The translations under genes and the position numbers were made by a program. Below the pieces are notes generated by a model. That model was not told where the DNA came from, searched no databases, and worked only from the letters and a program-made list of their open reading frames with translations. A stretch of DNA of 33,144 bases from JAVBQJ01 sp031549115 (lineage in GTDB: Bacteria; Verrucomicrobiota; Lentisphaeria; Victivallales; Victivallaceae): positions 1-33,144 of the forward strand of contig JAVBQJ010000121.1 in the NCBI GenBank assembly GCA_031549115.1, given 5' to 3'. Numbering within the stretch: position 1 is the first letter of the stretch; each line of letters opens with the position of its first letter. This document shows, one piece after another, positions 15,941 to 22,806 of the stretch.

Positions 15941-18232
15941 ATGAAAAAGCTGTTGCAGGTTGTCGCATGCGCCGTTCTGGCGCTTGCGGGAGTGCCGGGG
16001 ATGGGGGCCGATGCCGTTCCGGCGTTGCCGGAGTGGCGGGACGCGCCGGCGGATTTCGCCGGCAAGTGCATCTGGGGCATCATGGCGGACACGGTAAAAG
16101 CCTCCACGGTTCCGGAGCTGGAGGCGTTTCGCGACCAGTTGACCGGCGATCCGGATGTGATGAAAATCCGCTTCATCACCCCCGGCGGGACCGGCGAGGC
16201 CGAAGGGCTGCGCTCCGGCGACATCATTCTTATGATCGACGGCTTGCCCGCCGGTGATTTCATCATCGGCAACGCTGTTTCCAATGTCAGCGGCAGCCGC
16301 GGCGGTCTGACCGTTCCCGGCGACCGGGTGACCATGAAAGTATGGCAGGAGCGTGACGGCGTCGCCGGAGTTTCCGAATTGCCCGTCACCTACGCCCGCT
16401 ATTACCAGACGGAGCGGCAGCCGTACCAAGAGGCCGCCGGCGCCGCCGAGTTCGCGTCGTACCTGCCGCCGTGGTGGCCGGCGGCGGCGCCGCTGATCCC
16501 GGAACGCAAGCTCGAAGCCGATCTCGCGGATCTGCTGCAACGGCTGGTCAATATGGATGTGTACACGGATCCGTACCGTTTGCCGATTTTCCGTTATCTG
16601 GCGCGCAATCCGTTCAAGCTGGAGGGGGTGGCGCGGAGCATGGCCGCCCGGTTGGAACGGGCGGCGGAGCGGCCGGAGGCGCTGATCGACATGGCGCAAT
16701 ATCTGCTGAACTTCTCCGAAGCCGCGCCGAAAGCGGCGCCGCCGGAATTTTCCGGCGGCGATCTGGCGGCGCATATCGACTGCATCGAAGCGGTATTGAC
16801 GCGGTGCGCCGAACTTCACCGCCAGGCGTTTGCCGCGATTTCCGAGCAGGAGCGTGACTTTGTCCTGACGCACCGCGACCCGCTGCTGGCGTCGTTCCTG
16901 CGTTACCACATGCTCAGTTACGAACCGGAGACGCAGGTGACCGCCAACGGTCTTGAAGCACTCGCGATCCTGAACCGGATCGACTTCGACGCGTTGTTCG
17001 AACAGGCGCGGCTGGCGGTTTTCCTGGCGTCGGAGGAATTCAACGCTTCGCTGCTGCGGGCCGCCGGAGACGCCGCCGGAAGTGAGATCGTCGCCGAACG
17101 GAATACGCCGTACGGGAAAATCGTCATCGCCGGGACCGTCAACAACATTCACACCGAAGATTGCGCGGTGCTCATCGACCTGGGCGGCGACGATCTGTAT
17201 TTGAACAACCAGGGCGGCAGTGTTCCCGGCCGGATCCCGACGGCGGTGCTGGTGGACCTGGCCGGCAACGACAGCTACGAATCGACCGACGCGCTGACGC
17301 AGGGGGCCGGCAACTTCGGTGTCGGTATTCTGGCGGATTTCGCCGGTGACGACCAGTACATCGGGATGGAGTCGGTGCAGGCGGCGGCCTTCGGCGGGAT
17401 CGGGATGCTGCTGGATTTCGCCGGCAACGACACCTACCGGGCGATGTATTTCGCCCAGGGCAGCGCCTTTTTCGGCGCCGGAATCCTGCTCGACCGCGCC
17501 GGCGACGACCGCTATGAGGCGCACCAGCGGGCGCAGGGAACCGGGTTCGTCCGCGGGATCGGAATTCTGGCCGAGGTCGCGGGCAATGACAGCTACTATT
17601 GCAAAGGCAGCCAGCAGACCTCTTACCGGACCCGCGGGCACTTCGAGGGCTGGGGGCAGGGGTGCGGCTCCGGTTTGCGGCCTTATGCTTCCGGTGGCGT
17701 CGGATTGCTGGCTGACTACGCCGGGCGCGACCGCTTCGAAGGCGGCACCTTTGCGCAGGGCGGCGGCTATTATTACGCGCTGGGAGTGTTGTTCAATGGC
17801 GGCGATGACGACGACCGCTACATCGGCACCCGTTATGCCCAGGGGTTTGCCGCCCACCAGGCGCTCGGCGCCTTTATCGAAGCCGGCGGCAACGACAGTT
17901 ACCTGACCCGGCACTGTGTGGCGCAGGGGTTGTCGTGGGATGAAACCGTGGTGGTGTTTTCGGACGATGCCGGCGACGACGATTACGATGCCGGCTTCGG
18001 CGGTTTCAGCCAGGGAGCGTCGGCGCAGAACGGATTGTGCATGTTCCATGACCGCGGCGGCCGCGACAGCTACCGTCCGGGCGTGGTGGCACCGGCCGGG
18101 GACAACGCCTATCACGGCGGCACGTCGCTGTCGATTTTCGTGGACGAGGGCGGGGAACTCGATTCCTATGTCGGCCGCGCCAACGACACGGTGGAATCCG
18201 GCCCGGCCAACTTTCTTTTTATCGACCGTTGA
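15941..18232 (+). CDS. exported PDZ protein with about twelve AGxDxY repeats
   Basis: 763 residues with a signal peptide (MKKLLQVVACAVLALAG, cleavage near GMGADA). Residues about 73-110 resemble a PDZ domain (GEAEGLRSGDIILMIDG). A helical region follows (180-375). Residues 411-743 carry about twelve copies of a unit reading roughly GIGxLxDxAG[ND]DxY followed by AQG, mostly spaced 26-27 residues, as in LVDLAGNDSY, LADFAGDDQY and LLDRAGDDRY. The acidic turns suggest a calcium-binding beta-solenoid analogous to RTX repeats, but the motif is not the RTX nonapeptide. Function unknown; periplasmic or surface. Start: AAGGAG lies 11 bases before the ATG, which opens the signal peptide; a TATATT -10 is at 15891-15896. 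It converges on the next gene with a 13-bp gap. Confidence 0.8.
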   Translation: MKKLLQVVACAVLALAGVPGMGADAVPALPEWRDAPADFAGKCIWGIMADTVKASTVPELEAFRDQLTGDPDVMKIRFITPGGTGEAEGLRSGDIILMIDGLPAGDFIIGNAVSNVSGSRGGLTVPGDRVTMKVWQERDGVAGVSELPVTYARYYQTERQPYQEAAGAAEFASYLPPWWPAAAPLIPERKLEADLADLLQRLVNMDVYTDPYRLPIFRYLARNPFKLEGVARSMAARLERAAERPEALIDMAQYLLNFSEAAPKAAPPEFSGGDLAAHIDCIEAVLTRCAELHRQAFAAISEQERDFVLTHRDPLLASFLRYHMLSYEPETQVTANGLEALAILNRIDFDALFEQARLAVFLASEEFNASLLRAAGDAAGSEIVAERNTPYGKIVIAGTVNNIHTEDCAVLIDLGGDDLYLNNQGGSVPGRIPTAVLVDLAGNDSYESTDALTQGAGNFGVGILADFAGDDQYIGMESVQAAAFGGIGMLLDFAGNDTYRAMYFAQGSAFFGAGILLDRAGDDRYEAHQRAQGTGFVRGIGILAEVAGNDSYYCKGSQQTSYRTRGHFEGWGQGCGSGLRPYASGGVGLLADYAGRDRFEGGTFAQGGGYYYALGVLFNGGDDDDRYIGTRYAQGFAAHQALGAFIEAGGNDSYLTRHCVAQGLSWDETVVVFSDDAGDDDYDAGFGGFSQGASAQNGLCMFHDRGGRDSYRPGVVAPAGDNAYHGGTSLSIFVDEGGELDSYVGRANDTVESGPANFLFIDR
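17171..18169 (+). repeat. coding tandem repeats (AGxDxY units)
   Basis: This stretch encodes the AGxDxY repeat array, starting with LIDLGGDDLY and ending with FVDEGGELDSY. The first six units are regularly spaced; one interval of 47 residues carries an insert (SQQTSYRTRGHFEGWGQGCG), after which spacing is 26-31. DNA copies are diverged, so the array is old rather than freshly expanded. Confidence 0.8.
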
Positions 18233-18245
18233 CCGGGCGTCGGCG

Positions 18246-19451
18246 CTATTTCGCCTGCGGCTGAAGCTTGAGCAGCAGCGCCTGTCCGGGGGCGAGGTAG
18301 CATTGTTCGCCCTCGAACGGGACCAGTACGCCGCGGCGGTTGCCCGCATGGCGGAGGACGGTGGCGGCGGGGTCTTGCAGCTGCAGCGGCACATACCGGG
18401 AGCGCCGGAGCTCCTTGTTGACCACCATGATCCAGGTGTCGCCGGTTTCCCGGTGGACGAATTCGCCGACGAAGAAGTCGCCGCCGGGAATATCGGCGAT
18501 GGCGCGCTGCGCCGGAAGTTCGTGTCCGGCGCGGGCCGGCAGATGATAAACCTGCGTGGATTGCAGCCGGTTCAAGACCGGAGCCCATGCCTGAATCACG
18601 GAATTGACCCGCCGGGCGGCATACCAGGTTTCGGTTTTATTGCCGAACGAATCCACGGCCGCGTTGCGGAAGTTGCCGAGATCCGGGGTGGCGTAGGTGA
18701 AGTACTCCAGCGCTTTCGCCCCCGCCGCAATGGCGGAAAATGCCTGAAACCGCAGGTCGTCTTCGGTCGGCACCCGCAAATCGAGCAAGCCGGAGGCGAG
18801 CAGGACGAAGCGGAACGGGACACCGCTTTTCTTCGAAAGCTCCTGAAACAGCTCCAGATTGTCCCAGTACGCCTCGCCGGGGCCGGAACCGTCTTCGCGC
18901 AACGAGTAATAATCATAGCCGAACATGTCGGGCTGGCATTCGGCCAGGAACCGTTCCACATAATTCCGGTAGCCGTCGCAACCCAATTGCTCGTTGGAGG
19001 CGTAGGAGGGGAACAAATTGACGTAACCCTCATGCGCCGGGTCCAATTCACCGATGATCCGGATCATGGCTCCCAATCCGGCGAAATACTGGGCCGCGGG
19101 CTCGTCGCGCAGCGCATAACCGCTCAACGCCGGGTGATTGCCGATCCGTTCGCGCAGCGCGATAAAGTCGCGCCGGGCGCTTGCGGCGTCGAAGTTGCTC
19201 CAATCCTTCCAGGACTGTTCGGTCTGGATATACAAGCCGATCCCGTGGCGCGCGGCTGCGTCGAGATGTTCCTCCCTGGCATAGACCAGGTGGGTGAAAC
19301 CGGCGTCCGCGAGACCTTGAAAAAAGGCGTCGTCCGCGGCGACATCGAAGCTGCCGCCCCAGCCGGAAATGTGAAATTTCTCCTCCGCTTCGGCGTTGCC
19401 GGTGAAAAGAAGCGCCGACAGTGCGGCAATGGTCATGAATCGTGCGATCAT
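18246..19451 (-). CDS. exported TIM-barrel glycoside-hydrolase-like protein, module B
   Basis: 401 residues with a signal peptide (MIARFMTIAALSALLFTGNAEA). The body reads like a (beta/alpha)8 barrel: FHISGWGGSFDV, then alternating strands and helices, GYALRDEPAA (Asp116/Glu117, the position where such barrels place an acid), and DMFGYDYYSLRED. The last 90 residues form a small beta domain (TWIMVVNKELRRSR). The closest type is a GH42-like or uncharacterised glycosidase; I cannot name the family with certainty. The ATG at 19451 has AAGGA 6 bases upstream. It has its own consensus promoter with a palindrome in the 5'-UTR, and lies downstream of the module B pseudopilin behind a terminator. The palindrome core also occurs at the GntR promoter, suggesting control by that regulator. 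Confidence 0.72.
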   Translation of the reverse strand: MIARFMTIAALSALLFTGNAEAEEKFHISGWGGSFDVAADDAFFQGLADAGFTHLVYAREEHLDAAARHGIGLYIQTEQSWKDWSNFDAASARRDFIALRERIGNHPALSGYALRDEPAAQYFAGLGAMIRIIGELDPAHEGYVNLFPSYASNEQLGCDGYRNYVERFLAECQPDMFGYDYYSLREDGSGPGEAYWDNLELFQELSKKSGVPFRFVLLASGLLDLRVPTEDDLRFQAFSAIAAGAKALEYFTYATPDLGNFRNAAVDSFGNKTETWYAARRVNSVIQAWAPVLNRLQSTQVYHLPARAGHELPAQRAIADIPGGDFFVGEFVHRETGDTWIMVVNKELRRSRYVPLQLQDPAATVLRHAGNRRGVLVPFEGEQCYLAPGQALLLKLQPQAK

Positions 19452-19513
19452 AATGATTCCTTGGTTATTTCGTTCTTGTTGCATTGCGAAAAGGCGGGCG
19501 AAATAGTGACTGT

Positions 19514-19533
19514 ATCATTTGTGCCAAAATGAT
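19514..19533. promoter_or_regulatory. putative GntR/AraR-type operator in the module B hydrolase 5'-UTR
   Basis: On the minus strand the site reads ATCATTTTGGCACAAATGAT: perfect 7-bp arms around TGGCAC. It lies about 30-50 bases downstream of the predicted start. The plus-strand half ATTTGT matches the half-site of the B. subtilis AraR operator, and AraR has the same GntR-plus-LacI architecture as the regulator encoded at 20376-21494. Its TGGCACAA core recurs at 21511-21518. Confidence 0.55.
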
Positions 19534-19569
19534 CTTTTTATTATTATTGTCATTTGTTATTTTGTATAT

Positions 19570-19598
19570 ATTATAGCAAAGTAATACATAAAAGTCAA
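19570..19598 (-). promoter_or_regulatory. sigma70-type promoter of the module B hydrolase
   Basis: On the minus strand TTGACT (19593-19598), a 17-base spacer and TATAAT (19570-19575). The predicted start is near 19563, giving a 5'-UTR of about 110 nt that contains the palindrome at 19514-19533. Confidence 0.8.
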
Positions 19599-19610
19599 TG
19601 CCGGCAAATT

Positions 19611-19640
19611 AAAAAAAGCGATTTTTAATTTTTGCTTTTT
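19611..19640 (-). terminator. terminator after the module B pseudopilin
   Basis: On the minus strand AAAAAGC (19634-19640) pairs with GCTTTTT (19613-19619), ending in a run of seven T. It starts about 25 bases after the pseudopilin stop. The stem is AT-rich, so strength is uncertain. It separates the GntR-pseudopilin unit from the hydrolase unit. Confidence 0.55.
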
Positions 19641-19665
19641 AGAACGAATTACGACAAAAGCGGGT

Positions 19666-20379
19666 TCAGTCCAGGTTGCCCAGGTCGGTCACGTCAAGAT
19701 GCCGGTTGGCCACGTCTTTGTGGCGCATCGCGGCGACATGGCCGTCCAGAAACTGAAAATTGATGTTGCTGCCGTGCGCATATTCCGGGATCAAGGTGCG
19801 CATCAAGTCGCCGGAGTAGCCGACATGCCCGTAGAAAAACCACACCAACGGTGATTTGTCGTCATTGAGCAGGGTGGCATGGGCACGGCCATCGCCGGTC
19901 TGAATCTTTTCCGACGGGCTTTTGGCGGCGGTGACCTTCAGCCAGGTGTCGATGTTTTCCCCTCCCACCTGGAAACCGCAACGCCCATTGTAGGCGTAAT
20001 TGTTGAAGGTGTCTCCGACTCCGTAGCAGAGCCCGTCGTGCCCGGCGGTCGCCGGACAGGAGAAAAGCCGGTTGCGACGTTCGGTAAGCGACGCCACCGT
20101 CGGGGGACCGCTCAGCGGCTGCTGCAAATACGAGGTCAGGAGAATCCACCACGGATAGCCGGGATCGAAGCGGCCGGGAGTCATGCAATCGTCGAAGTCA
20201 TTGGTGTAAAACGCGTGCAGTAAACCAATCTGTTTCAGGTTGCTGCCGCATTTGGCCGCCTGCGCCGCCGCCCGCGCTTTCGACAACGCCGGCAGCAGCA
20301 TGCTGGCGAGAATCGCGATGATCGCGATCACTACCAGCAATTCTATCAGTGTGAATGCTTTGGTTTGACGGTTCTTCAT
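19666..20379 (-). CDS. H-X9-DG pseudopilin-like protein, module B
   Basis: 237 residues: leader MKNRQTKA, then FTLIELLVVIAIIAI, LLPALSKARAAAQ, KCGSNLKQIG (Cys44), a second Cys-Pro (FSCPAT) and H-X9-DG at His202/Asp212-Gly213. The residue at -1 of the expected prepilin cleavage site is Ala, not Gly. The start is the ATG at 20379 with AGGAGG nine bases before it; a longer open frame upstream is only the shadow of the regulator. It overlaps the GntR gene by 4 bases (ATGA), so translation is probably coupled to it. Presumably anchored in the inner membrane; function in this family is unknown. Confidence 0.87.
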   Translation of the reverse strand: MKNRQTKAFTLIELLVVIAIIAILASMLLPALSKARAAAQAAKCGSNLKQIGLLHAFYTNDFDDCMTPGRFDPGYPWWILLTSYLQQPLSGPPTVASLTERRNRLFSCPATAGHDGLCYGVGDTFNNYAYNGRCGFQVGGENIDTWLKVTAAKSPSEKIQTGDGRAHATLLNDDKSPLVWFFYGHVGYSGDLMRTLIPEYAHGSNINFQFLDGHVAAMRHKDVANRHLDVTDLGNLD

Positions 20380-21494
20380 TTGTTTTCCTCCTGTTTTGTT
20401 GCGATTGGGGCGGAAGATGTGCCGATGCACAACTCCGGATTCATATAGATCATTTGCGGACTCTCGGGTTGGGACAGCACCAGCTTGATGGCATGTTTTG
20501 CCATGGTGTCGACGTCGATCCGGGCGCTGGTGACGGTCAATGGACCGAAGTTCACCCACGGCGTGTGATAAAAACCGGTGACGGCCAACTCCTCCGGTAC
20601 GGCGATGCCCAGCTTGGCGGCGGCGTGGATCAGGCGCACGGCGATGACATCCTGGTAGCACATGATCGCGTCCGGCGCCCGCTTCTCTGCGAACAGATCC
20701 GCGATCAGCGCCTGTATGCTGCCGGTATCGGAGGTGTCCAGCTCGGTCAGATAGCGGCAGCTTCCGGCCAGATCGTGTTCGCGCAAGGCCCGCTCGTAAC
20801 CGTTGCACATCTGATCGAAGTGCAGCATCCGGCGCTGTCCGGTGCGCATCGCTTCCGGCGGGACCATGAATGCGATCCGGCGCTTGCCGGTTTCGATCAG
20901 GTGGGTACTGATCGCGTGATAGGCGGCTTCGTAGTCGATCAGCACCCCGTGTCCGCAGATGTCGGGGTAATCCAACTCCAGTACGAAAACGCTCTTCTGC
21001 TGCGGAAAACCGGCCAGGAACGGATTTTTCCAATAATCCAGCCCCATCACGATGGCGCCTGCCAGATTGGTCCGGAGCAGTTCGCCGATATGGCGGGCGA
21101 GCGCTTCGCTCGGCGGCTTTACCAGTACCATGTCGCTGCGGATGGTGACCGCGCTCAAACCGTGAAGATTGAGCTGCTGCTGGATGCTCCGGTACAGCGC
21201 TCCATACAAATGGCCGTCCGGCGGCATGCAGACCAGCACGCAGGAACGCCAGGGATCGGCCTGGATTTTTTGCTCCCGGACGAACACCCCGGAGCGTCGC
21301 CGCCGAACGATATGGCCCTGCCGCTCCAGAATGTCGAACGCATGGTTGACCACCGAGAGGCTGGCTTCGAATTTACGACCGATATCGCGCATCCCCTCCA
21401 ACCGGGAGCCCGGACGCAGTTCGCCCGAATCGATGGCCTCCTTGAGAGCTTCGACGATGCGTTGGGATTTCGATATTTGCCGTGTCTGTATCAT
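20376..21494 (-). CDS. GntR-type regulator with LacI-like sensor domain (AraR-like), module B
   Basis: 372 residues. Residues 1-75 form a GntR winged helix (IVEALKEAIDSGELRPGSRL, then a recognition helix around SLSVVNHAFDILERQG). From about residue 82 a periplasmic-binding-protein fold follows (CVLVCMPPDG, HLIETGKRRIAFMVPP, DAIMCYQDVIAVRLIHAAAK, PEELAVTGFYH), as in the arabinose repressor AraR, so the effector is likely a sugar. The ATG at 21494 has GAGG four bases upstream. It is cotranscribed and overlapping with the pseudopilin. Its consensus promoter carries a TGGCACAA element overlapping the -10 end, matching the palindrome core at the hydrolase promoter, consistent with autoregulation and control of module B. 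Confidence 0.9.
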   Translation of the reverse strand: MIQTRQISKSQRIVEALKEAIDSGELRPGSRLEGMRDIGRKFEASLSVVNHAFDILERQGHIVRRRRSGVFVREQKIQADPWRSCVLVCMPPDGHLYGALYRSIQQQLNLHGLSAVTIRSDMVLVKPPSEALARHIGELLRTNLAGAIVMGLDYWKNPFLAGFPQQKSVFVLELDYPDICGHGVLIDYEAAYHAISTHLIETGKRRIAFMVPPEAMRTGQRRMLHFDQMCNGYERALREHDLAGSCRYLTELDTSDTGSIQALIADLFAEKRAPDAIMCYQDVIAVRLIHAAAKLGIAVPEELAVTGFYHTPWVNFGPLTVTSARIDVDTMAKHAIKLVLSQPESPQMIYMNPELCIGTSSAPIATKQEENK

Positions 21495-21508
21495 GGTTCC
21501 TCAATGGT

Positions 21509-21520
21509 TATGGCACAATT
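21509..21520. promoter_or_regulatory. TTATGGCACAATT element at the gntR promoter
   Basis: Plus-strand TTATGGCACAATT overlaps the inner end of the -10 box and the predicted start. It shares TT, one variable base, then TGGCACAA with the palindrome at 19514-19533 (read on the minus strand). Two sites of one regulator are a reasonable inference; here the palindrome arms are poorly kept. Confidence 0.4.
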
Positions 21521-21546
21521 ATAGTGTGAAAGTGTGACAAAGTCAA
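21518..21546 (-). promoter_or_regulatory. sigma70-type promoter of module B gntR
   Basis: On the minus strand TTGACT (21541-21546), a 17-base spacer and TATAAT (21518-21523). The spacer contains a direct repeat TCACACT-T-TCACACT, a further possible protein-binding site. Confidence 0.8.
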
Positions 21547-21617
21547 CATTTTTTCCAAAAAACCGCGTAATTCCGCATTTTTTGTAGAACAGATTATAAC
21601 GTCGAAGGGAGCAAGGC

Positions 21618-21640
21618 AAAAAAAAAGCGCGAAACGCGCC
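21618..21640 (-). terminator. intrinsic terminator of tRNA-Gly
   Basis: On the minus strand GCGCG-TTT-CGCGC (21627-21639) is followed directly by nine T (21618-21626), a textbook intrinsic terminator about 18 bases beyond the tRNA 3' end. Confidence 0.85.
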
Positions 21641-21657
21641 GGAAAAAGACAAAAAAA

Positions 21658-21731
21658 TGGAGCGGGTGACCAGAGTCGAACTGGCGTCGCCAGCTTGGGA
21701 AGCTGGAGCATGACCGTTTTGCTACACCCGC
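21658..21731 (-). tRNA. tRNA-Gly (anticodon CCC), CCA encoded
   Basis: The minus strand folds into a complete cloverleaf: acceptor GCGGGTG/CACCCGC, D arm GCA/TGC, anticodon arm CCAGC-TTCCCAA-GCTGG with anticodon CCC, a short variable region, and T arm GCCAG-TTCGACT-CTGGT. Discriminator T is followed by an encoded CCA. It reads the GGG glycine codon. A promoter lies 16 bases upstream and a terminator follows, so it is a single-gene unit. Confidence 0.95.
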
Positions 21732-21746
21732 TTATCGGTGGAACTT

Positions 21747-21774
21747 ACTATAACGCGAAAACGGCGGTTTGCAA
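21747..21774 (-). promoter_or_regulatory. promoter of tRNA-Gly
   Basis: On the minus strand TTGCAA (21769-21774), a 16-base spacer and TATAGT (21747-21752), ending 15 bases before the mature tRNA 5' end. Confidence 0.65.
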
Positions 21775-21784
21775 GGTCCCTCCC

Positions 21785-21805
21785 GAAAAAATCAATCATT
21801 TTTTC
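21785..21805 (-). terminator. possible araC terminator overlapping its stop codon
   Basis: GAAAAAAT and ATTTTTTC form a perfect 8-bp inverted repeat around a 5-base loop, spanning the stop codon at 21792-21794. The A/U stem is weak, so termination is uncertain and readthrough into tRNA-Gly is possible. Confidence 0.35.
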
Positions 21806-22583
21806 CGTCTTCGGACGCGGGAGGAATGGTGGTGTCGCGGAAGTTGGAGCGGTCGCGCCCGGGCGGAGTGCCGTAAAAACGCCGGTAAAGGCGGATGAAG
21901 TAGTTGCTGCGCTCGAAACCGCAGCGGTCGGCTACCTCCTTGACCGACAACGACGAATTCCGGAGCAGTTTTTTGGCGTGGGCCAGCCGCAATTTTTGCA
22001 GATAGGCCACCGGGGAGGCGCCGCAGTATTCCCGGAACAGTTCCCGCAGGCGGCTGGGGCAGACGCCGCTTCGGGCCACGACCTCGGTCATCGAGACCGG
22101 CTCACGGTAATGATGCTCCAGGTATTCCAGGGCCGTCTGCAGCGGCGGAGCGCAATGCCTGTTCAAGTGGCGGTTCCGTTCCAGCTGCTGCAGCCGTACC
22201 AGCAGCGTATAGAGGATGCCGTCGCAGCCGGCATCGTCGTTGCCGTCGGTCATCCGCAGCAGCGCATGGAGCAATTTCCGGCACCAGGTTTCCCGGCGGA
22301 CGTCGATGCGCCGCCAACTGGTATCGAACAACTCCGGCTCCACCTGAAACACGCAGTACAAGTTGGCGGCGTCGGCAGAATCGCGCTGGCTGTGCGGGAG
22401 TCCCGGCGGAATCACCGCGATTTGTCCCGGTGTTAATTGCAGCTCGCCGCGTGTTCCGGTCACCGTCAGGGTACCGCGCAACGCCAATACCATTTCGCTG
22501 CCCCCGTGGCGATGAAAAGTGACCTTGACCCGGCTGTCATGAAACCCGGCATAGGAGAAGCGCGGCAGTTCGTGAATATTCAT
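21792..22583 (-). CDS. AraC-family regulator with cupin sensor, module C
   Basis: 263 residues. The N-terminal half is a cupin-type sensor (VTFHRHGGSEMVLALRGTL, then LTPGQIAVIPPGLPHSQRD). The C-terminal 100 residues carry the double helix-turn-helix of AraC/XylS proteins: SMTEVVARSGVCPSRLRELFREY and SVKEVADRCGFERSNYFIRLYRR. Candidate starts are GTG 22613, ATG 22598 and ATG 22583. The last has GGAG nine bases upstream, and the predicted transcript begins near 22611, which excludes the GTG, so 22583 is chosen. It is divergent from the pseudopilin/DUF6259/nucleoside-hydrolase operon. Direct repeats next to that operon's -35 box suggest it is the activator. The effector is probably a sugar. Confidence 0.92.
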   Translation of the reverse strand: MNIHELPRFSYAGFHDSRVKVTFHRHGGSEMVLALRGTLTVTGTRGELQLTPGQIAVIPPGLPHSQRDSADAANLYCVFQVEPELFDTSWRRIDVRRETWCRKLLHALLRMTDGNDDAGCDGILYTLLVRLQQLERNRHLNRHCAPPLQTALEYLEHHYREPVSMTEVVARSGVCPSRLRELFREYCGASPVAYLQKLRLAHAKKLLRNSSLSVKEVADRCGFERSNYFIRLYRRFYGTPPGRDRSNFRDTTIPPASEDGKND

Positions 22584-22617
22584 ATTGCCATACTCCATGA
22601 ATCGATTATCCACATGA

Positions 22618-22645
22618 AAGATAGCACCGGTCGTGGGAAATGCAA
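22618..22645 (-). promoter_or_regulatory. putative araC promoter, module C
   Basis: On the minus strand TTGCAT (22640-22645), a 16-base spacer and TATCTT (22618-22623); predicted start near 22611. Confidence 0.5.
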
Positions 22646-22674
22646 ATGGGGGTAAAAATCATTTTGTACTATTC

Positions 22675-22694
22675 CGTGTCGAAAAGTGTCATAA
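22675..22694 (+). promoter_or_regulatory. putative AraC activator site (10-bp-phased direct repeat)
   Basis: CGTGTCGAAA followed by AGTGTCATAA: GTGTC is repeated at 22676-22680 and 22686-22690, one helical turn apart, ending 7 bases before the -35 box of the pseudopilin promoter. AraC-family activators bind as tandem major-groove reads beside the -35 box, so geometry fits. Binding by the adjacent regulator is inference. Confidence 0.5.
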
Positions 22695-22701
22695 CGCGCC
22701 A

Positions 22702-22730
22702 TTGCAAAAGCGCAGCGGATCGGCTATACT
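22702..22730 (+). promoter_or_regulatory. promoter of the module C operon
   Basis: TTGCAA (22702-22707), a 17-base spacer and TATACT (22725-22730). The -35 box is imperfect, as expected for an activator-dependent promoter. The predicted 5'-UTR is about 70 nt. Confidence 0.65.
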
Positions 22731-22806
22731 ATAAGAAAACGAAGCAATGGCCATGCCGCGTTTTTTCCCGATGCCATGACAACTATTATACCGGAGAAAG
22801 AAAAAA

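Noticed and set aside
15714..15968. 85-residue N-terminal extension of the SASA esterase
   Set aside because: It would run over the promoter and signal-peptide region of the divergent gene, has no homology-like motifs, and the family normally starts near MLKLSGMFHDGAVFQ.
15917..18394. Very long open frame on the minus strand, antisense to the AGxDxY repeat protein
   Set aside because: It is rich in Arg, Ala, Gly and Pro without any domain, lacks a ribosome-binding site, and exists because GC-rich genes leave few stops on the other strand. The plus-strand frame has a signal peptide and clear repeats. The same applies to long antisense frames at 1775-3238 and 24992-26824.
20380..21033. Extended N-terminus of the module B pseudopilin (open frame continues upstream)
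   Set aside because: The extension overlaps the GntR gene out of frame and reads as low-complexity Arg/Gly protein; the ATG at 20379 has AGGAGG and opens the pilin leader.
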